Below are positions 8,546 through 17,412 of a stretch of DNA of 64,000 bases, piece by piece (the first letter of the stretch is position 1; each line of letters starts with the position of its first letter). The notes under the pieces are model-generated. The model did not search any database. It was given only the letters and a program-made list of their open reading frames with translations, and was not told where the DNA came from. Position numbers and translations under genes: made by a program. Source of the stretch: Mesorhizobium opportunistum WSM2075 (GTDB lineage: Bacteria > Pseudomonadota > Alphaproteobacteria > Rhizobiales > Rhizobiaceae); assembly GCF_000176035.2 (NCBI RefSeq), contig NC_015675.1, positions 2,918,001 to 2,982,000 of the forward strand. The letters are read 5' to 3'.

Positions 8546-9457
8546 ATGACGCTCGACCTGCTTATTCAGCAACTGGTGAACGGTCTTATCGTCGGCTCGT
8601 TCTATGCCCTGATCGCGCTCGGCTACAGCATGGTCTTCGGCGTCATCAAGCTCCTGAATTTCGCCCATGGCGACATCTACATGAACGGCGCCTTCGTCGG
8701 CCTCATTGTGTTTTCCTTCGTCGGTATCTGGGTCGGTAATGGCTGGCTGGGCGTGGTCTGCGCCCTGCTGGTGTCGATGCTGGTCGTCGGCTTGCTCGGC
8801 GTCGTCATCGAACGTTTCGCCTATCGGCCGATGCGCAATGCGCCGCGCCTCTCAATCCTTATCACGGCGCTCGGCGCCTCAATGGTGTTGAACGGCACGG
8901 CACTCGCCCTGACTGGCGGGCGGCACTATGCCTTCAACACGGATCTCGGTTTTGCGGGCATCGACATTTCCACCGTTCACATCACCTACACGCAGGTGGT
9001 GCTGGTGGCCGCTTCGATCGCTCTTATGACCGGGATGCAGGCCTTTGTCTCACGCACCATGTACGGCAAGGCGATGCGCGCCGTGTCCATCGACATGGGG
9101 GCGAGCCGCCTGATGGGCATCGATGTCGACCGGGTGATCGCACTGACCTTTTTCATGGGCTCGGCGCTCGCGGCCGGCGGCGGGGTCATGGCCGGCGCGT
9201 ACTATGGCAGTGTTCATTTCTTCATGGGTTTCATCATGGGGCTCAAGGCCTTCACGGCAGCCGTCATAGGCGGCATCGGCAGCGTCCCGGGCGCCATGCT
9301 CGGCGGCTTGCTGCTCGGCCTGCTCGAGGCTTTCGGTTCGTCATTGCCCTTCGTCGGATCGGAATGGCGTGACGTCTTCGTTTTCGGGACCCTGATCCTG
9401 TTCCTTGTGTTCAAGCCGACGGGCCTTCTTGGCCGCTCTGTCGTGGAGCGGGTATGA
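8546..9457 (+). CDS. livH: Branched-chain amino acid ABC transporter permease LivH-type
   Basis: 303 residues, multi-spanning, beginning LLIQQLVNGLIVGSFYALIALGYSMVFG, the standard LivH N-terminus. ATG 8546 follows AGGAG; upstream in-frame codons lie in the 119-bp spacer after the binding-protein gene. Its stop overlaps the livM start by 4 bp, so the two permeases are coupled. Confidence 0.92.
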   Translation: MTLDLLIQQLVNGLIVGSFYALIALGYSMVFGVIKLLNFAHGDIYMNGAFVGLIVFSFVGIWVGNGWLGVVCALLVSMLVVGLLGVVIERFAYRPMRNAPRLSILITALGASMVLNGTALALTGGRHYAFNTDLGFAGIDISTVHITYTQVVLVAASIALMTGMQAFVSRTMYGKAMRAVSIDMGASRLMGIDVDRVIALTFFMGSALAAGGGVMAGAYYGSVHFFMGFIMGLKAFTAAVIGGIGSVPGAMLGGLLLGLLEAFGSSLPFVGSEWRDVFVFGTLILFLVFKPTGLLGRSVVERV

Positions 9458-10416
9458 TGATCGACGACGTGAGAACCATGCCGGCCGCCGGGCAACCGCA
9501 ATTGATGCGCTGGTCCGTCGTGCTGCCCGGCCTGGCGGCACTCGCCGTCGCGCTGGTGTTGCCGCAGTTCGCCAACGCCTACGTGACGGAGGTGGCGACC
9601 ACGGCGCTGCTCTATGTCGTGCTGTGCCTCGGCCTCAACATTGTCGTCGGCTATGCCGGCCTGCTCGACCTCGGCTACGCCGCCTTCTTTGCGGTTGGCG
9701 CCTACACGTCAGGCATCCTGACTGCGGAATTCGGGTTCAATTTCTGGCTCACCATCCCGGTCGCCATGGCGGCGGCCTGCGTGGCCGGCATCATTATTGG
9801 TGCACCGACCTTGAGGCTACGCAGCGACTATCTGGCGATTGTGACGCTGGGCTTCGGCGAGATCGTCCGCATCATCGCCCGCAACCTCGACATCACCGGT
9901 GGCGCGAGTGGTCTCATCGGCATCGAGCGGCCGGAGATCTTCGGCTTCAGGCTGATGCAGGTGCAGCACTTCTATTATGCGTTCCTGGTGCTGGCGCTGC
10001 TCACCGCCTTCGTCTGCCTGAGCGTCGAGCGGTCACGAATGGGACGAGCCTGGTTCTACGTTCGCTATGATGAGGACGCCGCCGCCGGCATCGGCATCAA
10101 CCGTGTCACGGCCAAGCTGCAGGCCTATATGATGGGCGCGGTGATCGCTTCGGTTGCCGGGTGCCTCTACGCCGCCAAGATGACGGCCATCTCGCCGGAG
10201 AGTTTCACCTTCAACCAATCGCTTCTCATCCTGCTTGGCGTCGTCCTGGGCGGCATGGGCCGCATTCCAGGCGTCGTCCTGGGCGCCATTCTCGTGGCCC
10301 TGCTTCCGGAAGTGCTGCGCGGGGCGGGCACCTATCGTCCCCTGGTGACTGCGGTTGCGCTGCTGGCAATCATGCTCTTCAGGCCGAACGGGCTGTGGCC
10401 GGACAAGCGGGTTTGA
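9454..10416 (+). CDS. livM: Branched-chain amino acid ABC transporter permease LivM-type
   Basis: 320 residues, hydrophobic, with the LivM signature GYAGLLDLGYAAFFAVGAYT and a conserved GGMGRIPGVVLGA loop near the C-terminus. It overlaps livH (ATGA) and ends 2 bp before livG. Confidence 0.92.
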   Translation: MMIDDVRTMPAAGQPQLMRWSVVLPGLAALAVALVLPQFANAYVTEVATTALLYVVLCLGLNIVVGYAGLLDLGYAAFFAVGAYTSGILTAEFGFNFWLTIPVAMAAACVAGIIIGAPTLRLRSDYLAIVTLGFGEIVRIIARNLDITGGASGLIGIERPEIFGFRLMQVQHFYYAFLVLALLTAFVCLSVERSRMGRAWFYVRYDEDAAAGIGINRVTAKLQAYMMGAVIASVAGCLYAAKMTAISPESFTFNQSLLILLGVVLGGMGRIPGVVLGAILVALLPEVLRGAGTYRPLVTAVALLAIMLFRPNGLWPDKRV

Positions 10417-10418
10417 CC

Positions 10419-11183
10419 ATGGCCTTGCTGGAAGTCCGCGATCTGCGCCTGAGTTTTGGAGGACTGAAAGTCCTTCACGATATTTCGTTCTCGGTTGAGA
10501 AAGGTGCCATCAACAGTCTCATCGGGCCGAACGGCGCCGGCAAGACGTCGCTCTTCAATTGCCTGACCGGCTTCTACAAGCCGAAGGGCGGCTCGATCAG
10601 CCTGAGCGGCCGGCCAATTACCGGTTTGCCGCCGCATCGCATCACCGCGCTCGGGCTCGCCCGTACCTTCCAGAACATCCGGCTGTTCAAGGAGATGAGC
10701 GTTCTTGAAAACGCCATGTCCGGCCAGCACTGCCGCAGCCGCCACGGGATTGTGTCGGCGATCCTGCATTTGCCGGCACAGCGGCGCGAGGAGGAGGCGA
10801 TCCGCGCGATCGGCATGCGCTGGCTCGCTTTCGTCGGCATCGAGCAGCATGCGCATCGCCGTGCGGGTGGTCTTTCCTATGGGGATCAACGGCGGCTAGA
10901 ACTCGCAAGAGCCCTGGCCTCTGCGCCCGAGCTCATCCTGCTGGACGAGCCTGCCGCCGGCCTGAACGAGCGCGAGAAGCTGGACCTCATACATCTGATC
11001 CGCCGTATTCGCGATGAAACCGGCGTCACCGTCCTGCTGATCGAACACGATATGGGGCTGGTCATGCAAGTGTCGGAAAAGATTGTCGTGTTCGACTACG
11101 GTCAGAAGATCGCCGATGGTGCGCCGGAGGCCGTCCGCGCGGACCCCAGGGTCATCGAAGCCTATCTCGGCACGGAGGATTGA
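10419..11183 (+). CDS. livG: Branched-chain amino acid ABC transporter ATP-binding protein LivG-type
   Basis: 254 residues. Walker A is GPNGAGKTS, the signature loop is LSYGDQRRLE, and Walker B is LILLDEPAAGLN, all in LivG form. ATG 10419 follows the livM stop by 2 bp; the longer upstream open frame is antisense-like reading through livM. The stop shares one base with the livF start. Confidence 0.92.
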   Translation: MALLEVRDLRLSFGGLKVLHDISFSVEKGAINSLIGPNGAGKTSLFNCLTGFYKPKGGSISLSGRPITGLPPHRITALGLARTFQNIRLFKEMSVLENAMSGQHCRSRHGIVSAILHLPAQRREEEAIRAIGMRWLAFVGIEQHAHRRAGGLSYGDQRRLELARALASAPELILLDEPAAGLNEREKLDLIHLIRRIRDETGVTVLLIEHDMGLVMQVSEKIVVFDYGQKIADGAPEAVRADPRVIEAYLGTED

Positions 11184-11911
11184 TGGACTCCGAGATTGTT
11201 CTCAGCGCGGACCGTATCGTTGCCCGCTATGGCGCCATCGAAGCGCTTCATGGCGTTAGCCTTTCGGTCAAACGCGGTCAGATCGTCGCCCTGCTTGGCG
11301 CGAACGGCGCCGGCAAAAGCACGGTGCTGCGCACGCTGTCCGGCCTCATTGCGGCGTCCTCTGGAAATGTCCGCTTCCTGGGCGAGGACATTACCAAGGC
11401 CCCGGCCCATCGGCTGCCGCATCGCGGGCTCGTCCACGTCCCGGAGGGCAGGCGTATTTTCGGCGACATGACGATCAAGGAGAACCTTGACCTCGGCTCG
11501 TTTACGCTTGCCGACGACACCGAGCGCCGGCGGCGGCTGGATCACGTTTTTGAACTCTTTCCCATCCTGGCGCGCAGAAAGAATGGCGATGCAAGGAACC
11601 TCTCTGGAGGAGAGCAGCAGATGCTGGCGATCGGCAGAGCCCTCATGGCCGCTCCCAAGGTGCTTCTGCTCGATGAGCCGTCAATGGGCCTGGCGCCGCA
11701 ACTGATCAAAGAAGTTATGAACATCGTCCAGCGCCTCAATCGCCAAGGCGTCACCATCCTGCTTGTGGAGCAGAACAGCAAAGTCGCCTTGAAATTCGCC
11801 GACTACGGCTATGTTCTCAAGGCCGGGCGTATGGTGCTTGAGGGACCAGGCAGTGAACTTGCGAGCAACGAAGCGGTCATCAGCGCCTATCTAGGCGGCG
11901 TCGCCACGTAG
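11183..11911 (+). CDS. livF: Branched-chain amino acid ABC transporter ATP-binding protein LivF-type
   Basis: 242 residues. Walker A GANGAGKST, signature NLSGGEQQML, Walker B LLLDEPSMGLAP, the usual LivF sequence set. It starts in a TGATG junction with livG, with CGGAGG about 5 nt before it. Last gene of the importer operon; 390 bp without an intact gene follow. Confidence 0.92.
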   Translation: MDSEIVLSADRIVARYGAIEALHGVSLSVKRGQIVALLGANGAGKSTVLRTLSGLIAASSGNVRFLGEDITKAPAHRLPHRGLVHVPEGRRIFGDMTIKENLDLGSFTLADDTERRRRLDHVFELFPILARRKNGDARNLSGGEQQMLAIGRALMAAPKVLLLDEPSMGLAPQLIKEVMNIVQRLNRQGVTILLVEQNSKVALKFADYGYVLKAGRMVLEGPGSELASNEAVISAYLGGVAT

Positions 11912-12039
11912 CTGGCAAAGCCGCCAACACCCGGATTCTACAAATGATACCACCGGTCTCTATTCGACAAATAGCCGTGGGGAAGGACTTGGCACTCTAA
12001 GCCGGTCCCAGATCTTGGCTTAGCCGTTGGCGCTGATAC

Positions 12040-12153
12040 CTACGATGGCATCTTCTTTAAGGCAGGCTGCGGCTCGCAGCTCATGTGACGTGCAGCGGCA
12101 TCGAACATCACGAGGGCATCCAAGGGGGGCAGCTGCTGACGCAGGCTAGGCAT
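12040..12153 (-). pseudogene. LysR (GcvA-type) regulator N-terminal remnant
   Basis: On the minus strand an ATG at 12151-12153 opens 37 codons beginning MPSLRQQLPPLDALVMFDAA, which is the start of GcvA-like LysR regulators (RLPPLNALRAFEAAARHLSF). After ARHMS the match ends and a stop follows at 12040-12042, so only the first recognition-helix segment survives. The rest of the 11912-12303 gap shows no other gene. The remnant implies a deletion scar between the Liv operon and the Lrp gene. Assignment is from recalled family sequence only. Confidence 0.6.
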
Positions 12154-12303
12154 AATGAAACGTTGTCCTACGCGCTTAAAATCATCTTTTGACCGGAGCA
12201 ATTCACCCATACCACCCTAGCTCGCATTACAGCAACTGTTCCCACCTAGAGAAACGCGGAGCGTAGTATCTCCTCCCAATGGACCAACTGACGTGCTTTT
12301 GGC

Positions 12304-12771
12304 CTAGACGGGCAACACTTCCGAGCGCTTGACCTGGCCGAGCGCGAAGCTGCTTTCAATCGAGGCGATGTTGTCCAGACGCGTCAGCTTGTCCTTGATG
12401 AACCGCTCATAGGCGTCGAGGTCGCGCACCACGATGCGCATCAGGTAATCGCGCTGGCCGGTCATCAGATAGCAGTCGACAACCTCCGGCCAGCGCAGCA
12501 CCGCCTGCGAGAAGCGGTCGAGATCGTCCTCGCGTTGCCGCTCAAGCTTGATCGACGCAAAAGCGCTGATCGGCAAGCCGAGCTTCTTCTGGTCGAGGAC
12601 CACGGTGTAACCTTTGATGACGCCGGCGCTCTCCAGGAGCCTCACGCGCCGGGCGCAAGGTGAAGGCGAAAGACCGACGGCTTCAGCGAGGTCGTTCGTC
12701 GTCGCCTTCGCGTTCTTCTGCAGCGCGGCGATGATTTTGAGGTCGATTGCATCGAGCGTCGGATTTGGCAC
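12304..12771 (-). CDS. Lrp/AsnC family transcriptional regulator
   Basis: 155 residues: an N-terminal winged HTH (LDAIDLKIIAALQKNAKATTNDLAEAVGLSPSPCARRVRLLESAGVI) followed by an RAM/AsnC ligand domain (VVDCYLMTGQRDYLMRIVV). Start is a GTG at 12769-12771 with GAGGG 4 nt upstream. It is divergent from the E1-like gene and a 17-bp palindrome lies between them. An Lrp regulator divergent from a stand-alone AceE-like E1 recalls mdeR/mdeB of pseudomonad methionine catabolism, where the E1 handles 2-oxobutyrate. Confidence 0.92.
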   Translation of the reverse strand: MPNPTLDAIDLKIIAALQKNAKATTNDLAEAVGLSPSPCARRVRLLESAGVIKGYTVVLDQKKLGLPISAFASIKLERQREDDLDRFSQAVLRWPEVVDCYLMTGQRDYLMRIVVRDLDAYERFIKDKLTRLDNIASIESSFALGQVKRSEVLPV

Positions 12772-12795
12772 GTTTCCCTCGTCTGAGCGTCATTG

Positions 12796-12812
12796 TTGGC
12801 TGGATCAGCCAA
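12796..12812. promoter_or_regulatory. 17-bp palindrome TTGGCTG-GAT-CAGCCAA, likely Lrp operator
   Basis: A perfect inverted repeat with 7-bp arms and a 3-bp centre, 24 bp upstream of the Lrp start and 85 bp upstream of the E1 gene. Lrp-family proteins commonly bind such sites to control themselves and the divergent neighbour. Confidence 0.55.
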
Positions 12813-12897
12813 TATCATCGACAAGCTTGCGCAAGAATAGCCACTTTTGAGAGACCTTGGCCGTTATCGTTGAACCGCGATTTCACGGGAGCCGACG

Positions 12898-15279
12898 ATG
12901 ACGATCCTTTCCGAGCTTGAACGCAAGGTTCTTTGGCTGGCTGTCTGGATGATCCATCATGCCAATCATATCCGCGGGTCGGAGGACGGCCTCAAGGTCG
13001 GCGGACACCAGGCGTCGTCGGCGTCCGCCTCGACCTTGATGACGGCACTCTACTTCCAGATCCTCAGGCCTGAAGACCGCGTTGCCGTCAAGCCGCATGC
13101 GAGCCCCGTCTTCCATGCCATCCAGTATCTGTTCGGCAAGCAGACGCTCGAGCAGTTACAGAATTTTCGCGGCTATCGCGGCGCGCAGTCCTACCCGTCA
13201 CGAACCAAGGATATCGACGATGTGGATTTCTCGACCGGGTCGGTCGGACTGGGCGTGGCGCAGACCCTGTTCTCCTCCCTGGTCCAGGACTATGTCAGGG
13301 CAAAAGGCTGGAATGCGGACCAGCCGGAAGGCCGGATGGTCGCCCTTCTCGGCGACGCAGAGATGGATGAAGGCAATATCTTCGAGGCCCTTCTCGAAGG
13401 CTGGAAGCACGGCCTGCGCAACACTTGGTGGATCGTCGACTACAACAGGCAGAGCCTGGATGCGGTGGTGCGCGAAGGCCTGTGGCAGCGCTTCGAGTCC
13501 ATCTTTCGCAACTTCGGCTGGGACGTGGTGATCCTGAAGCATGGGACATTGCAACAGGTCGCCTTCGAGGAAGAGGGCGGCGAAAAGCTGCGGTCCTGGA
13601 TCGACGCATGCCCCAATCAGCTCTATTCCGCGCTCACCTTCCAGGGCGGCGCCGCATGGCGCCGGCGTCTTCTGGACGACCTTGGTGATCAGGGACCGGT
13701 CAGCCGCCTGATCGAGAAGCGCAGCGACGAAGACCTTGCCGCCTTGATGGCAAATCTCGGCGGCCATGATCTGGCGAGCATCATCGATGCCTTTGAGGAA
13801 GCGCGCGGGCATGATCGTCCGACCTGCTTCATCGCCTATACGATCAAGGGCTTCGGCCTGCCGCTGGCCGGCCACAAAGACAATCACGCCGGATTGATGA
13901 CGCCGGCGCAGGTCGAGGCGCTGCGGCAAGGCATGGGTGTGCGCCAGGGACGTGAATGGGAGATGTTTGAGGGCCTTGCATACGATGAGGCCGCGATCCG
14001 GTCCTATCTGGCGTCGTCGCCTTTCGCGCGGGCAGCTACCCGCCGCCACAAAGCCCCGGCCGTGTCCGTGCCGGCGCAGATACCCTGGAGCGCACAAATC
14101 TCCATGTCGACACAGCAGGGTTTCGGCCTTTTGATGCACGAGATCGCGAAGTCAGACAGCGATTTTGCAAAGCGTGTCGTCACCACGTCTCCCGACGTCA
14201 CAGTCTCGACCAATCTTGGCGCCTGGGTAAACAGGCGGGGTCTGTTCGCGCGCGGCGACCATGCGGACGTTTTTCGTGAAGAACGCATTCCCTCGACCTT
14301 CAACTGGACGTTCTCGCCGTCGGGTCAGCATTTCGAACTGGGCATCTCGGAGATGAACCTCTTCACGATGCTGTCGGCGCTGGGTCTTTCGCACTCGCTT
14401 CACGGCGAGCGCCTGCTTCCGGTCGGAACGCTCTACGACCCTTTCATCGAGCGTGGCCTCGATGCGCTCAACTATGCCTGCTATCAGGATGCGCGCTTCA
14501 TCCTGGCGGCGACGCCTTCCGGCGTGACGCTGGCGCCCGAGGGCGGAGCGCATCAGTCGATCGCCACGCCGCTGATCGGCATGGCGCAGGACGGGCTGGC
14601 GACGTTCGAGCCGGCCTATGTCGACGAGCTGGCAGTCATCCTGCGTTGGGCATTCGACTACATGCAGCGCTCCGGCGAGGCCGAGCCCGACGACCATAGC
14701 TGGCTGCGCGATCAGACGGGAGGTTCGGTCTATCTCAGGCTCTCAACGCGATCGGTCGAACAACCGTCTCGACAGATGGAGGACCCGCTGGCGCGCGCCA
14801 TCATCGACGGCGCCTACTGGTTGCGCAAACCCGGGCCGAATGCCGCTGTGGTGATCGCCTATTCTGGAGCTGTCGCGCCGGAGGCGGTACAGGCATTGGG
14901 GCTGATGGCCGGTGACCGGCGCGATGTCGGGCTTCTGGCCGTGACCTCGGCCGATCGGCTGAACGCCGGCTGGTCGGCCGCGGCGCGGGCGCGGCAGTAT
15001 GGCCATCCGCGCGCCACCAGTCATGTCGAGCGCCTGCTGGCCGGCCTGCCGACCTCATGCGCCATCGTGACGGTGTTGGACGGACATCCCGCAACGCTCG
15101 CCTGGCTGGGGTCGGTCCACGGCCACCGCACGCGCGCGCTCGGCGTCGAGCATTTCGGCCAGACCGGTACGATCGCGGATCTCTACCGGCACTACGGGAT
15201 CGATGCGCAAGGTATCATGGCCGCGGCGCAATCTGTATCGGCCGGCCGGCCGCTGAGGCACCTTGGCTCGGTCGCCTGA
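12898..15279 (+). CDS. AceE-like 2-oxoacid dehydrogenase E1 / transketolase-family protein
   Basis: 793 residues, shorter than E. coli AceE (887) but homologous along its length. Conserved segments include GGHQASSASA, KPHASPVFHA (the AceE GHISPG region) and the ThDP motif GDAEMDEG...YNRQ at about residues 152-185, with GDA in place of GDG. KDNHAGLM aligns with the active-site His loop. GGGAG stands 6 nt before ATG 12898. No E2 or E3 gene is nearby, so it either borrows the housekeeping complex or works as a stand-alone ThDP decarboxylase/ligase. By analogy with MdeB, 2-oxobutyrate is a reasonable substrate. It is followed by a kinase and PLP genes. Confidence 0.8.
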   Translation: MTILSELERKVLWLAVWMIHHANHIRGSEDGLKVGGHQASSASASTLMTALYFQILRPEDRVAVKPHASPVFHAIQYLFGKQTLEQLQNFRGYRGAQSYPSRTKDIDDVDFSTGSVGLGVAQTLFSSLVQDYVRAKGWNADQPEGRMVALLGDAEMDEGNIFEALLEGWKHGLRNTWWIVDYNRQSLDAVVREGLWQRFESIFRNFGWDVVILKHGTLQQVAFEEEGGEKLRSWIDACPNQLYSALTFQGGAAWRRRLLDDLGDQGPVSRLIEKRSDEDLAALMANLGGHDLASIIDAFEEARGHDRPTCFIAYTIKGFGLPLAGHKDNHAGLMTPAQVEALRQGMGVRQGREWEMFEGLAYDEAAIRSYLASSPFARAATRRHKAPAVSVPAQIPWSAQISMSTQQGFGLLMHEIAKSDSDFAKRVVTTSPDVTVSTNLGAWVNRRGLFARGDHADVFREERIPSTFNWTFSPSGQHFELGISEMNLFTMLSALGLSHSLHGERLLPVGTLYDPFIERGLDALNYACYQDARFILAATPSGVTLAPEGGAHQSIATPLIGMAQDGLATFEPAYVDELAVILRWAFDYMQRSGEAEPDDHSWLRDQTGGSVYLRLSTRSVEQPSRQMEDPLARAIIDGAYWLRKPGPNAAVVIAYSGAVAPEAVQALGLMAGDRRDVGLLAVTSADRLNAGWSAAARARQYGHPRATSHVERLLAGLPTSCAIVTVLDGHPATLAWLGSVHGHRTRALGVEHFGQTGTIADLYRHYGIDAQGIMAAAQSVSAGRPLRHLGSVA

Positions 15280-15406
15280 CGGTCCGCCAGCATCGCCTCG
15301 CGGCTGCTGGTGCGATCGAAGCCGTCAATACCGGAATTCCTTGAGGGCGGCTGCCGATCGTCGGCGCCATCTTCCCGCATGGCAAAATGGCCTGGGGGAG
15401 ATGAAA

Positions 15407-16345
15407 ATGGCTGAGGGCGGCGATCTCATGAGCCGTGAAGCGCTGCGGTTGGCGGTGGGAACAGCGACGGCGATGGCGCATCACGGCGAGCTCATCCAGG
15501 GCGTCTTCAAGGATGATGGCGGGCGCCTTCATCGCGGGCTCGTCACGCTGCCGATTGCCGGCTTGAGATCGGAGGCGCGCTTTGCCAGGGGAGACGGCGA
15601 TGCGGTCGTTGTCCGCCCCGATCACAAGATCAAGGCGGCGGCAGCCGCGCGCCTCACGCTCGATTTCCTGAACGTCACTGGAGGCGGCGAGCTGACGCTT
15701 CAAAGCTCGATCCCCGTGGGGCACGGCTACGGCTCGTCGACGGCTGACGTTGTCGCTTCCATTCGCGCTGTCGCAGCAGCCGTCAACGTCCAACTGCGGT
15801 CGTCGAGCATCGGGCGTCTGGCGGTTGCTGCCGAGCGCGCCAGCGACGCGATCGCATTCGATGAGCACGCAGTGCTTTTCGCGCAACGCGAAGGCACGGT
15901 GATCGAAAATTTCGGAGGCTCCCTGCCGCCGTTGCTCCTGGTCGGGTTCAAGGCAAATGGCGGGCTTCCGGTCGACACATTGCAGCTGCCGCCCGCACGC
16001 TACGACAGTGCCGAAATCCAGGAATTCGGCGTGCTGCGGGCGCTGGTGGCGCGGGCGGTCCGCCTTCAGGATCCTTATCTTCTCGGACGTGCCGCCTCAG
16101 CCAGTGCGGTCATCAGTCAACGGCACTTGCCGAAACAGGGCTTCGGGGAGATCGCCGAAATCGCCCGGCGAGCCGGAGCGTGCGGGGTGCAAGTCGCCCA
16201 TAGCGGTTCGTTGTTCGGTCTGATTTTCGATCTCTTCACCCCGAACCTGAAGCGGCGGGCGGCTCTGGTCGCCCAGCAGATACGGCGTGCCGGTTTCAAG
16301 GATGTCGAGGTCCATCTGGTCAATGCAGAGGGCTGGACAGCATGA
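15407..16345 (+). CDS. GHMP-family kinase, PduX (L-threonine kinase)-like
   Basis: About 312 residues. An N-terminal HHGELIQG recalls the SCGELIQG of PduX, and IPVGHGYGSSTADVVA is the GHMP ATP-binding loop (P-x3-G-x-G-S-S). PduX phosphorylates L-threonine for cobalamin side-arm synthesis; no cobalamin genes are here. ATG 15407 has GGGGGAG 6 nt upstream; ATG 15401 abuts that site. It overlaps the following PLP enzyme by 4 bp, so the phosphorylated amino acid may pass directly to that enzyme. A homoserine or serine kinase is possible. Confidence 0.72.
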   Translation: MAEGGDLMSREALRLAVGTATAMAHHGELIQGVFKDDGGRLHRGLVTLPIAGLRSEARFARGDGDAVVVRPDHKIKAAAAARLTLDFLNVTGGGELTLQSSIPVGHGYGSSTADVVASIRAVAAAVNVQLRSSSIGRLAVAAERASDAIAFDEHAVLFAQREGTVIENFGGSLPPLLLVGFKANGGLPVDTLQLPPARYDSAEIQEFGVLRALVARAVRLQDPYLLGRAASASAVISQRHLPKQGFGEIAEIARRAGACGVQVAHSGSLFGLIFDLFTPNLKRRAALVAQQIRRAGFKDVEVHLVNAEGWTA

Positions 16346-17412
16346 CCTACGACGTGGACTATTTCAGGGATCTTGAGACCCCGCGCCTTGCGCGCCTGGC
16401 GCCAAATCTCGTGGCCGCGGCGTTTCCGCTGATGAAGCTGATGCCGGCCCGCTACATTCTGGATCGCGCAGCGTCGGATGGCGAACTGAAGGCAGGCTCC
16501 CACATTGTCGAGACGACGTCGGGCACGTTCGGCATGGCGGTGGCGCTGCTGGCGGCGGCGCGTGATTACCGCCTGACCCTCGTTTCCGCTTCAACGCTGA
16601 TCGATGCCAAATACAAAGCCCGCCTGGAGCGCGTCGGCGCCACGGTCATCGCCCTTGACGATCCGCGCGGAGACGGCAACCAGCCTGGCCGGCTGGAGCG
16701 CCTCCAGGAAATCCTGGCTAAGGAGCCGGATGGCTTCTGGACCCGCCAATACGACAGTGCGGGCAACTGGCTTGCCTATGCGCGGCTGGCCGAACTTTTC
16801 ATCCGGGCAATGGGCAAGGTTGACTGTCTGGTCGGCTGCGTCGGCACGGGCGGCTCGCTATGCGGCACCGCTTCGTTTTTGCGAACGGTCTTTCCGCATC
16901 TGACGGTGTTTGCCGTCGATACCCATCGCAGCATCCTTTTCGGCCAACCGGTCGGCAAGCGCATGCTGCGTGGCTTGGGCAACAGCGTACTGCCGAAAAA
17001 CGTCAGGCATGAACTTGTCGACGAGATCCATTGGGTTGGCGCCTACCCGGCGTATAAGAGCGCGCACCGTTTGCTGCGCCAGCACGGCCTCTTCATGGGG
17101 CCGACCAGCGGCGCCGCCGCGTTGGTGGCGCAATGGATTGCAGCGACCCTTCCGGATGCGCAAGTGGCGGTCATTATGCCTGATGAAGGCCATCGCCATG
17201 CCGAGACTGTCTACAATGATGAGTGGCTCGCGGCTCTGCCTGGCTGGCCCTGCAAGGAACTGTCCGAGCCAAGGACGCTGACGACCATCGCACCGGCCGC
17301 GGAGACACAATGGACGCGCTTTCTTTGGCTGCGTCGCAGTCTCGACGATGTGCTGAAAACGCGCGAAGCAAGCGACGTGCCACCGGCTGTTGGCGCTGCG
17401 GAGAATCTATGA
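16342..17412 (+). CDS. PLP-dependent fold-type II enzyme (cysteine synthase-like), atypical
   Basis: 356 residues. The glycine-rich phosphate loop GCVGTGGSLCG and the C-terminal GPTSGAAALVA match the cysteine synthase/CBS family. Two landmarks are altered: the usual NPTGSVKDR Lys motif is replaced by a region reading FPLMKLMPARYILDRA, and the substrate loop TSGNTG reads TSGTFG. PLP-lysine is therefore most likely the Lys in PLMK. The change suggests an unusual substrate rather than O-acetylserine. It is translationally coupled to the PduX-like kinase, so beta-replacement or elimination on an O-phospho-amino acid is a natural hypothesis. It converges with, and overlaps by 6 bp, the threonine synthase-like gene. 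Confidence 0.75.
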   Translation: MTYDVDYFRDLETPRLARLAPNLVAAAFPLMKLMPARYILDRAASDGELKAGSHIVETTSGTFGMAVALLAAARDYRLTLVSASTLIDAKYKARLERVGATVIALDDPRGDGNQPGRLERLQEILAKEPDGFWTRQYDSAGNWLAYARLAELFIRAMGKVDCLVGCVGTGGSLCGTASFLRTVFPHLTVFAVDTHRSILFGQPVGKRMLRGLGNSVLPKNVRHELVDEIHWVGAYPAYKSAHRLLRQHGLFMGPTSGAAALVAQWIAATLPDAQVAVIMPDEGHRHAETVYNDEWLAALPGWPCKELSEPRTLTTIAPAAETQWTRFLWLRRSLDDVLKTREASDVPPAVGAAENL

